Source: Steroidobacteraceae bacterium (lineage in GTDB: Bacteria; Pseudomonadota; Gammaproteobacteria; Steroidobacterales; Steroidobacteraceae). Taken from it: DNA of 5,926 nt. The DNA lies in assembly GCA_023253235.1 (NCBI GenBank), contig JALRHE010000347.1, positions 1 to 5,926 on the forward strand, given 5' to 3'. The position numbers and the translations under genes were made by a program. Every line of letters starts with the position of its first letter. Positions within the stretch are counted from its first letter, which is position 1. Of the stretch, positions 1 through 5,465 are shown one piece after another. Under the pieces are notes generated by a model that had not been told where the DNA came from, did not search any database, and was given only the letters and a program-made list of their open reading frames with translations.

Positions 1-720
1 GCCAACCTGCCGGCTTTAGCCGCCATCGCGCATCGTCATGGTGCCTTGTTGATCGTCGACAATACCTTTGCACCCTTGTCTATTTCCCCGTCGCTGCATG
101 GCGCGGATGTCGTGATCCACAGTCTCACGAAGTTCATCAACGGAGCGTCGGACATCGTGGCCGGTTGCGTTTGTGCGAGCGGTGCTTTCATTGATGGCAT
201 GTACGACCTGCATCTCGGCAGCCTGATGTTGCTTGGGCCGACCATGGACCCGCGCTCGGCGTATGAAGTCGCCACCCGTTTCCCGAATCTCGGGCTGCGA
301 ATGCAGGAGCATGCGCGCCGCGCAAGCCGTTGCGCTGAAACATTGACGGCGTTGGGCGCCAACGTTATTTATCCCGGCCTACCAAGTCACCCCGATCATG
401 CACTGCACCGCGAGCTCGCTAATCCAGGCTATGGTGCCGGGGGTCTGCTCGCGGTTGATCTTGGCAGCGCTGAGCGCGCCAATCGATTCATGGAGCATCT
501 GCAGAACATCGAGGATTTCGGCTACATGGCCGTCAGCCTCGGCTTCAGCGATACCCTCATGAGTGCCAGCGCTTCGAGTACGTCCAGCGAGCTCGATGAG
601 CAAGCACTGCAGCGCGCGGGCATCAGTCCAGGGCTCGTACGTTTGTCGATCGGTTATACGGGTCTGCTGGAAGATCGTTTGGAACAGCTCGAACGTGGCT
701 GGCGGGCGGCGACGGGTTAA
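1..720 (+). CDS. PLP-dependent Cys/Met-metabolism enzyme (gamma-lyase / gamma-synthase type), 5'-truncated
   Basis: The frame is open from base 1 to a TAA at 718-720, giving 239 C-terminal residues. Family members are about 390-430 residues, so roughly the first 150-190 lie outside the window. Visible hallmarks are VDNTFA (visible residues 19-24), whose Asp20 should contact the PLP pyridine nitrogen. HSLTKFINGASD follows, with Lys44 as the Schiff-base lysine, then DIVAG. Arg214 in GLVRLSIGY should bind the substrate carboxylate. This is the fold-type I family of cystathionine gamma-synthase, cystathionine gamma-lyase, methionine gamma-lyase and O-acetylhomoserine sulfhydrylase, all cytoplasmic. 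The segment before the Arg reads SASASSTSSE where many members have an ASMTH-like motif, so the exact substrate is uncertain. It is the first visible gene of the + strand cluster, and the DUF962 gene follows after 37 bases. The family call is firm; the specific enzyme cannot be chosen. Confidence 0.93.
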   Translation, partial: ANLPALAAIAHRHGALLIVDNTFAPLSISPSLHGADVVIHSLTKFINGASDIVAGCVCASGAFIDGMYDLHLGSLMLLGPTMDPRSAYEVATRFPNLGLRMQEHARRASRCAETLTALGANVIYPGLPSHPDHALHRELANPGYGAGGLLAVDLGSAERANRFMEHLQNIEDFGYMAVSLGFSDTLMSASASSTSSELDEQALQRAGISPGLVRLSIGYTGLLEDRLEQLERGWRAATG

Positions 721-742
721 GCTCCCCCGGACGATCACCCAA

Positions 743-750
743 AAGGAGGA
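743..750 (+). promoter_or_regulatory. Strong ribosome binding site for the DUF962 gene
   Basis: AAGGAGGA lies 7 bases before the ATG at 758. It is a near-perfect Shine-Dalgarno sequence at ideal spacing, the strongest in the window. It decides the start: the same frame is open from further upstream, inside the preceding PLP gene, but no comparable site is there. Confidence 0.85.
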
Positions 751-757
751 ATCGGCG

Positions 758-1246
758 ATGGCTATCGATATGACCCAGTCTTCGGAACGTCCGATCGATC
801 GGTGGTTTTCCGCGTACTCGGCTGATCATCAGGATATGCGTAACCAACAGTTACACGTGCTCTGTGTGCCCGCCATCGTCTGGTCTGTGATGGCCTTGCT
901 GTACGCCATTCCGTTGGGTGATGCGCTGCCGGCCGGCAGCGTGGCTTGGATCGCCGCGGTTCTCACCATGGCTTTTTGGCTGCGCCTCTCAATCCCGCTC
1001 GGCGTCGGCGCCGCCGTTTGCATGCTGGCGAGTCTCGGTATCACCGAATACGTACGCGCTGAGTTCGGCATCCTGACATTGGCTGTATCGGCTGTCGTCG
1101 TTTTTGTCGTTGCTTGGATCGGACAGTTCATCGGCCACGCCTACGAGGGCAAGCGACCGAGTTTTTTTACTGATCTCGTGTATCTGCTGATCGGTCCAAT
1201 CTGGGTGCTCGGCAAGTTTTATCGTCGCCAATCCTGGCGCTTTTGA
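758..1246 (+). CDS. DUF962 / Mpo1-like membrane protein
   Basis: A 162-residue protein with about four to five hydrophobic segments (near 33-52, 60-77, 78-95, 104-122 and 137-151). It fits the DUF962 (YGL010w/Mpo1-like) family in length and motifs. An N-terminal soluble stretch carries WFSAYSADHQDMRNQQLH (His24, Asn29, His33). The C-terminal signature is QFIGHAYEGKRPSFF (Gln123, His127, Glu130, Pro134), followed by DLVYLLIGPIWVLGKFYR. The yeast member Mpo1 is an Fe(II)-dependent dioxygenase that shortens 2-hydroxy fatty acids during phytosphingosine breakdown, and the conserved histidines are its likely iron ligands. Most bacterial members have no proven function, so a lipid alpha-oxidation role here is inferred by homology only. 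It sits 37 bases after the PLP gene and 27 before the amidohydrolase gene, suggesting cotranscription. The start is set by the ribosome binding site at 743-750. Confidence 0.9.
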   Translation: MAIDMTQSSERPIDRWFSAYSADHQDMRNQQLHVLCVPAIVWSVMALLYAIPLGDALPAGSVAWIAAVLTMAFWLRLSIPLGVGAAVCMLASLGITEYVRAEFGILTLAVSAVVVFVVAWIGQFIGHAYEGKRPSFFTDLVYLLIGPIWVLGKFYRRQSWRF

Positions 1247-1262
1247 TTCATCGTTTCATCTC

Positions 1263-1269
1263 AAGGTGA
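1263..1269 (+). promoter_or_regulatory. Ribosome binding site for the M20 amidohydrolase gene
   Basis: AAGGTGA lies 4 bases before the first ATG (1274) and 7 before the second, tandem ATG (1277). The spacing slightly favours the second codon. The choice changes only one residue of the signal peptide. Confidence 0.6.
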
Positions 1270-1273
1270 TCTC

Positions 1274-2704
1274 ATGATGTTCCGACCATTCGTGCTGGCC
1301 GCGGTGACGGTGGCTACCGTGCTGACCTCTGCGGCGGCGTCTGCCGACGACTCCCTGTTCAAGTTCATTGAATCACGCCGTGCTGCCGATCGTGCCGCGG
1401 CGCTCGATCTGTGGAACTGGGCTGAGGTTGGTTATCAGGAAGAGCAGAGCAGCGCACGCTTGCAGAAAGAATTGCGCGAAGCGGGCTTTCGCATCACCGC
1501 GGGCGTGGCCGATATGCCGACGGCGTTCGTCGCTGAATACGGCAGTGGTCAACCCGTCATCGCGATCCTCGCGGAGATGGATGCCTTGCCGGGTGTGTCG
1601 CAAGCGGCGGTGCCTGATCGCTCGCCATTGAAGGGGCGCATCTCGGGCCATGCCTGCGGACATCATTTGTTTGGCGCCGGTTCTACTTCGGCTGCCATCG
1701 CGGTGAAGCATTGGCTGCAAACGCAGCGTCGCAGCGGGACGATTCGTCTTTACGGAACGCCCGCCGAAGAGGGCGGAGCTGGCAAAGCCTATATGGTTCG
1801 TGCCGGGCTCTTTAACGATGTCGACGTGGCGTTGCATTGGCACGCAGGTGATCAAAATATCGTCACCAACGAGCCCACTTTATCCAACAAGAGCGCCAAG
1901 TTTCGCTTCACGGGTATCGCGGCTCATGCTGCCGGCGCGCCGGAGCGAGGCCGTTCTGCGCTAGATGGCGTCGAAGCGATGAATTTCATGGCTAATCTGA
2001 TGCGCGAGCATGTTCCGCAGGATGCGCGCATCCACTACATCATCACGCGCGGCGGTGACGCGCCGAACGTGGTTCCTGAGAGCGCAGAGGTTTTCTACTA
2101 CGTTCGGCATCGTAATCCGCTCGTGATGTCGGAAATGTTTGATCGAATCGTGAAGACTTCCGAAGCCGCCGCTATCGGCACGGGTACGAGCGTGACCCAC
2201 GAAGTGATACACGGCGCGTACAGTTTGCTTCCGAACGATACGCTAGCGTCTGTCGTCGACGATCATCTGCGAAAGGTCGGTGGCGTGACGTACGACGCCA
2301 ATGAGCAGGCTTTTGCAGAAAAACTTTATACGACTCTCGGTAAAGCGGCGCTGCCCTTGGGTTCGGAGCGGGAGATCCAGGCGCCGAATTCGCGCGGTGG
2401 GTATGGATCCACGGACGTAGGTGACGTCAGCTGGACGGTACCGACCATCGGTTTTAGAACAGCGACCTGGGTGCCTGGCACGCCTGCGCATTCCTGGCAG
2501 GCCGTTGCCGCAGGCGGGATGAGCATCGGACTCAAGGGCATGGAGAATGCCACCAAGGTTCTCACCTTGACAGCGGTACGACTGATGCAAGATGCCGAGT
2601 TGATTCGTAGCGCGCGAGCCGAGTTCGAGCAACGGCGCGGCGCCGACTTCAAATACGTTTCGGTGGTGGGTGATCGCAAGCCGCCGCTCGACTATCGTCG
2701 CTGA
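1274..2704 (+). CDS. Exported M20-family metallo-amidohydrolase (AbgB / IAA-amino-acid hydrolase type)
   Basis: A 476-residue protein with a signal peptide: Arg4, a hydrophobic stretch at about 6-22, and a probable cleavage after ASA at residue 24. It should therefore act in the periplasm. The catalytic domain shows AEMDALPG (101-107), GHACGHH (125-131; Cys128 and His130 as metal ligands), PAEEGG (Glu165 as general base, Glu166 as ligand), HWHAGD (His190 as ligand) and, near the C-terminus, GTPAHSW (His406 as ligand). The lid/dimerisation domain, about 205-320, includes AAHAAGAPERGRSALDGVE. The family hydrolyses amide bonds of amino-acid conjugates such as p-aminobenzoyl-glutamate, N-acyl amino acids or auxin conjugates, using two Mn or Zn ions. 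All catalytic residues are present. The closest resemblance is to AbgB, which in E. coli has no signal peptide, so the substrate here is unknown. phhA starts 9 bases after the stop, in the same frame. Confidence 0.92.
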   Translation: MMFRPFVLAAVTVATVLTSAAASADDSLFKFIESRRAADRAAALDLWNWAEVGYQEEQSSARLQKELREAGFRITAGVADMPTAFVAEYGSGQPVIAILAEMDALPGVSQAAVPDRSPLKGRISGHACGHHLFGAGSTSAAIAVKHWLQTQRRSGTIRLYGTPAEEGGAGKAYMVRAGLFNDVDVALHWHAGDQNIVTNEPTLSNKSAKFRFTGIAAHAAGAPERGRSALDGVEAMNFMANLMREHVPQDARIHYIITRGGDAPNVVPESAEVFYYVRHRNPLVMSEMFDRIVKTSEAAAIGTGTSVTHEVIHGAYSLLPNDTLASVVDDHLRKVGGVTYDANEQAFAEKLYTTLGKAALPLGSEREIQAPNSRGGYGSTDVGDVSWTVPTIGFRTATWVPGTPAHSWQAVAAGGMSIGLKGMENATKVLTLTAVRLMQDAELIRSARAEFEQRRGADFKYVSVVGDRKPPLDYRR

Positions 2705-2713
2705 CGTCAGCCA

Positions 2714-3637
2714 GTGACCGAGTTCGACTTCAGTCGAATCCCGGCAACGCCACCCTCGGTTTTCGTGGCGCCGTTGAAGCGGCCAAGTCATTTGGGAGAT
2801 GACTGGCTTGAGCCGCAGCAGCGCCGCTACACCGCCGACGAAAATCGACTATGGGACGAATTGTTTGAGCGTCAACGGCGCTTGCTGCCGGGGCGTGCCT
2901 GTCAGGCTTTCGTCGACGGACTGGAGAGACTTGATTTGGGGCGAGGCGGTGTTCCGTCTTTCGAACGCATCAACGAATCGCTGCTACCCATGACAGGCTG
3001 GCAGGTCGTGCCGGTGCCCATGCTGATTCCCGATGCGGTGTTCTTCTATCACTTGGCGAACCGTCGGTTCCCAGCAGGCAACTTCATTCGCACGCGCGAT
3101 CAATTCGATTACATCCAGGAGCCCGACGTTTTTCATGACGTCTTCGGCCATGTGCCATTGCTGACTGATCCCGTTTTTGCTGATTACATGGCTGCCTACG
3201 GTCGTGCCGGTTGGAAGGCGCTCAAGTACAACCGCTTGAAGGCCTTGAGCGCACTGTACTGGTATACGGTGGAATTCGGCCTGATTCGGGAGAATGGCGG
3301 TCTTCGTATTTACGGCGCAGGCATTCTGTCTGGGCCGACAGAAACGCGTTTTTCACTCGAAGGTCGATCGCCGCATCGGATCCATCTAAACGTGGATCGG
3401 GTCATGCGTACGGACTACGAGATCTCCGATCTGCAATCGACCTACTTCGTCGTCGAGTCGTTTGCCGAGCTTTTCCATATGACCGAGCAGCGCGGCTTCG
3501 AGCCGATCTATGAGTCGATAGCGCCCGGATTCATCTATGCCAAGACAGCCGCTCTAGATACGGATCACATCTATCATCGTGGAACGCAGGAGTATGAACT
3601 GCGTGGTGGCCGAGGGTCGAACGCCGAGCCCGTGTAG
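2714..3637 (+). CDS. phhA: Phenylalanine 4-hydroxylase
   Basis: A 307-residue single-domain aromatic amino acid hydroxylase, close to the usual bacterial length. It converts L-Phe to L-Tyr in the cytoplasm with O2, Fe(II) and a tetrahydropterin. The iron triad is His141 and His146 in EPDVFHDVFGHVP plus Glu187 in YWYTVEFGL. Arg126 in NFIRTRDQ lies 15 residues before His141, as does the substrate-binding Arg270 before His285 in the human enzyme. YGAGILSG (200-207) matches the conserved YGAGLLSS loop. There is no N-terminal ACT regulatory domain. The start is GTG at 2714: an in-frame TGA lies only four codons upstream and the next in-frame Met is residue 93, far too late. No clear Shine-Dalgarno sequence precedes it, so translation is probably coupled to the amidohydrolase gene. 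A pterin-4a-carbinolamine dehydratase gene (phhB), a common partner, is not adjacent. Confidence 0.96.
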   Translation: MTEFDFSRIPATPPSVFVAPLKRPSHLGDDWLEPQQRRYTADENRLWDELFERQRRLLPGRACQAFVDGLERLDLGRGGVPSFERINESLLPMTGWQVVPVPMLIPDAVFFYHLANRRFPAGNFIRTRDQFDYIQEPDVFHDVFGHVPLLTDPVFADYMAAYGRAGWKALKYNRLKALSALYWYTVEFGLIRENGGLRIYGAGILSGPTETRFSLEGRSPHRIHLNVDRVMRTDYEISDLQSTYFVVESFAELFHMTEQRGFEPIYESIAPGFIYAKTAALDTDHIYHRGTQEYELRGGRGSNAEPV

Positions 3638-3646
3638 GCCCGGCGT
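3621..3646 (+). terminator. GC-rich hairpin over the phhA stop codon (possible terminator)
   Basis: ACGCCG (3621-3626) pairs with CGGCGT (3641-3646). After one A/C mismatch, GCC (3628-3630) pairs with GGC (3637-3639), closing a six-base loop. The stem lies over the TAG of phhA at a convergent gene junction, where a terminator is expected. No T-run follows directly on either strand, so it is not a classical intrinsic terminator and could be chance in GC-rich DNA. Confidence 0.35.
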
Positions 3647-3660
3647 CCGCGGAAACTATC

Positions 3661-3682
3661 GCCGCGTTATTTCTTACGCGGC
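3661..3682. repeat. Perfect inverted repeat over the 3' end of the SYLF gene
   Basis: GCCGCGT (3661-3667) and ACGCGGC (3676-3682) are perfect reverse complements around an eight-base T-rich loop. The repeat covers the SYLF gene's stop codon and last codons (RKK). It comes just after the hairpin at 3621-3646, so the two may together form a bidirectional termination region. No clean T-tract follows on either strand. Confidence 0.4.
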
Positions 3683-4242
3683 TTGTACGAATACTTTTGG
3701 CCAGCGAGAGAGGCTTCGTACATCAGGCCACCTTTGGCGATGGTGAACACCGCCATGCCCTTGTAGTAGTTGCCCGTCGTCGTGGCGTCGCGTTTGCCGC
3801 CGCTCGCGGCGGCGGTGGCGCCGGTCGTGCCCGCCGACGCACTGGCCGAGGCCGTGATCGCGATTGCGCCGACGCCTGCGCCAAAGGCGAACTCACCAGA
3901 GGTGAACTCGTCGAAGGCACGCTTATCCTGCAGAAAGACGATCTGGCTATAGGCTTGGCCGCCCGCCTGAAAGCCAAGGCTGATCTGCGACATCGACACG
4001 TCGCCGACATAGTTGCCTTTTTCGTAGACGCGGCCAGTGCCGCCAGCGCCGCCGATACCGAGCCCGGCTTTGCCGATGGTGGGGAAAACGGCGTAGGCGT
4101 AGCTCTTTTGGAAAAAGTCGGCGCTTTCGCCCGCGTTCTTGAAGAGCTCGATCGTCTTCGAATAGTCGTCAGCCCGCGCCTGTCCGACGAGCGCGAATAG
4201 GGCGATAAAACTCCAGAAAAATCCACGCGAGAACAACTTCAT
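3667..4242 (-). CDS. SYLF-domain (Ysc84 / DUF500-like) exported protein
   Basis: A 191-residue protein with a signal peptide (Lys2/Arg6, hydrophobic 8-20, probable cleavage after ARA at residue 24), so it should be exported to the periplasm. The mature part is almost entirely a SYLF domain. It shows SYAYAVFPTIGKAGLGIGG (47-65), a Gly-rich stretch to GTGRVYEKGNYVGDVSM, ISLGFQAGGQAYSQIVFLQD (87-106), FTSGEFAFGAG (113-123) and the C-terminal FTIAKGGLMYEASLAGQKYSY. Eukaryotic SYLF proteins bind phosphoinositides and actin; bacterial members are called lipid-binding but have no settled role. The Ala/Ser/Thr/Gly-rich stretch at about 129-149 seems to be a normal feature of this bacterial subgroup, recalled rather than aligned. 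GGAG (complement of 4253-4256) precedes the ATG by 10 bases. The gene converges on phhA and diverges from the LLM oxidoreductase gene, so it is its own unit. Confidence 0.92.
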   Translation of the reverse strand: MKLFSRGFFWSFIALFALVGQARADDYSKTIELFKNAGESADFFQKSYAYAVFPTIGKAGLGIGGAGGTGRVYEKGNYVGDVSMSQISLGFQAGGQAYSQIVFLQDKRAFDEFTSGEFAFGAGVGAIAITASASASAGTTGATAAASGGKRDATTTGNYYKGMAVFTIAKGGLMYEASLAGQKYSYKPRKK

Positions 4243-4358
4243 GGTCGACGAACTCCGTATGCAGGCTGATGTCTTGACCGAAAGGCGAATGCTAGCGCTT
4301 TTGCCGTGAGGTTACACTTCGTCATCGGGGCTTTCGCCTCCCACACCTGAGTTGAGAC
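4243..4358. promoter_or_regulatory. Divergent intergenic region between the SYLF and LLM genes
   Basis: These 116 bases separate two divergently read starts and should hold a promoter for each. I could not fix a convincing -35/-10 pair in either direction. Weak candidates are TACACT at 4313-4318 on the + strand and TAGCAT (complement of 4289-4294) on the - strand, both without a good -35 box at the right distance. TTGACC at 4274-4279 resembles a -35 box but has no matching -10. No riboswitch-like structure or clear operator repeat is visible. Confidence 0.4.
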
Positions 4359-5420
4359 ATGACACAAGCTGATCGGTTCCCGGGCCCTGAGTTCGGGATC
4401 GTCATGGAGGCCTCTCCAGGCTACACGGCCCGCCTCGCCAAGCAGATTGAAGACCTCGGCTTCGATATGTTGCTGTGCCCTGACACACAGAACCTGAGTC
4501 CGGATCCGTTTGCGCAGTTGGCGCTGGCTGCCCAGACGACGACACGCCTGCGCCTCGGTACGGGCGTGACTAACCCCGTGACTCGCGATGCCGCCGTGAC
4601 GGCGTGCGCGCTGGCTACCTTGCAGGCGGAATCCAACGGTCGGGTGATCTGCGGAATCGGCCGCGGCGACTCGTCCGCCGCGCACATCGGTATCCCGAAT
4701 GGCACGACCAATCAGTTGCGCACTTTCGTTCAGCGTCTGCAGGCGTATACGCGCGGTGAAACCATCGACCGCAACGGCACGCCATCGCGTTTGCGCTGGT
4801 ACGACTCATTGAAGGTCGATCCGGTCGTGGTCGATGTGGCTTGCACCGGTCCGCAGACGATCGCCATGGCCGTAGACGTTGGCGACCGCGTGAGCTTCGC
4901 CGTCGGCAGCGCGCCAGAGCGGATTCAATGGGCGATGGATGTGGCGCTAGCCCGCCTCAAAGAAACGGGGCGTCCGCGCGATTCAGTCAAGATCGGCGCC
5001 TACGTCAATTTGGTCTGCGATGAGGATGAGCAGCGCGCGATCAATCTCGGCCGCATGATCTCGGGGATGGTTGCCCACTTTGCAGGCATGAAAAATGCGC
5101 CGCTCGATCATCTTCCCGAGCAACTCAAAGGGCTCGCGGCGCAGATGCAAACCGGCTACGACATGAAGCATCACGCCCAGGAGCAGGGTAGTCACCTAAA
5201 AGGCGTGCCCGATGAATTCGTCGATTGGTTCTCCATCTGCGGTTCACCTGCCAAGTGCCGCACTCGCCTCGGCGCATTGCTCGATATGGGGCTCGATCAT
5301 GTCTATCAGCTTGGCGGGTCGCCTGTTCCCCATCCGCACGGGGCGAGGCAAGAGGCCATGGTGCAGCAGGCGAGGTTGTACGCGACCGAAGTCATCCCGT
5401 ACTTCCGCCAGCGTCATTGA
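4359..5420 (+). CDS. LLM-class (luciferase-like) flavin- or F420-dependent oxidoreductase
   Basis: A 353-residue TIM-barrel protein of the bacterial luciferase-like superfamily, with no signal peptide and so cytoplasmic. Signatures in order are: an N-terminal strand FGIVMEASPG (12-20), AKQIEDLGFDMLLCPDT (27-43), LRLGTGVTNPVTRDAAV (64-80), LATLQAESNGRVICGIGRGDS (85-105), ACTGPQTIAMAVDVGDRVSFAVGS (161-184) and the late ICGSPAKCRTRL (293-304). The GTGVTNP, GIGRGDS and GDRVxFAVG pattern resembles the Mer-like branch, which includes F420-dependent methylenetetrahydromethanopterin reductase relatives. Proteobacterial members may use FMN or F420, and the cofactor and substrate cannot be read from sequence alone. 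The ATG at 4359 is preceded only by a weak GAG-type ribosome binding site, but it starts right before the first barrel strand and gives the normal family length. It converges on the amine oxidase gene with 22 bases between stops. Confidence 0.9.
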   Translation: MTQADRFPGPEFGIVMEASPGYTARLAKQIEDLGFDMLLCPDTQNLSPDPFAQLALAAQTTTRLRLGTGVTNPVTRDAAVTACALATLQAESNGRVICGIGRGDSSAAHIGIPNGTTNQLRTFVQRLQAYTRGETIDRNGTPSRLRWYDSLKVDPVVVDVACTGPQTIAMAVDVGDRVSFAVGSAPERIQWAMDVALARLKETGRPRDSVKIGAYVNLVCDEDEQRAINLGRMISGMVAHFAGMKNAPLDHLPEQLKGLAAQMQTGYDMKHHAQEQGSHLKGVPDEFVDWFSICGSPAKCRTRLGALLDMGLDHVYQLGGSPVPHPHGARQEAMVQQARLYATEVIPYFRQRH

Positions 5421-5432
5421 TGCCCGCTTAGA

Positions 5433-5465
5433 AGGTGTTTGCTTAGCCGAGCGTGTCCAACACCT
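5433..5465. terminator. Inverted repeat between convergent genes (possible bidirectional terminator)
   Basis: AGGTGTT (5433-5439) and AACACCT (5459-5465) are perfect reverse complements separated by 19 bases. The repeat lies between the LLM gene stop (5418-5420) and the last codons of the amine oxidase gene, a natural place for a shared terminator. The seven-base stem has a long loop and no T-run, so a functional role is uncertain. Confidence 0.3.

Noticed and set aside
2422..2711. The 10-base word TGACGTCAGC, containing the palindrome TGACGTCA, at 2422-2431 and again at 2702-2711.
   Set aside because: Several 10-base repeats are expected by chance in a window this size. One copy is inside coding sequence and the other includes a stop codon, with no other sign of an operator.
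2243..2791. A 182-codon - strand open frame across the amidohydrolase/phhA junction.
   Set aside because: Its translation shows no family features, and it lies opposite two genes with complete catalytic motifs.
3796..3813. Perfect palindrome-like GCCGCCGC/GCGGCGGC with a two-base centre.
   Set aside because: It lies within the SYLF gene and encodes its Ala/Gly-rich stretch; GC-rich codons explain it.
3850..3870. The Ala/Ser/Thr-rich stretch in the SYLF protein as a possible inserted low-complexity repeat.
   Set aside because: As far as I can recall, similar stretches are normal at this place in bacterial SYLF proteins, and the surrounding domain is continuous.
3697..4200. A long + strand open frame (167 codons), rich in Ala, Gly and Arg, opposite the SYLF gene.
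   Set aside because: It is an antisense shadow caused by GC-rich codons; the - strand product has a signal peptide and a full SYLF domain.
4239..4685. A 148-codon - strand open frame whose stop overlaps the SYLF start as ATGA, the classic translational-coupling arrangement.
   Set aside because: Most of it is antisense to the LLM gene, its translation is Arg/His-rich with no recognisable motif, and the LLM gene is clearly real. The ATGA overlap is most likely chance.
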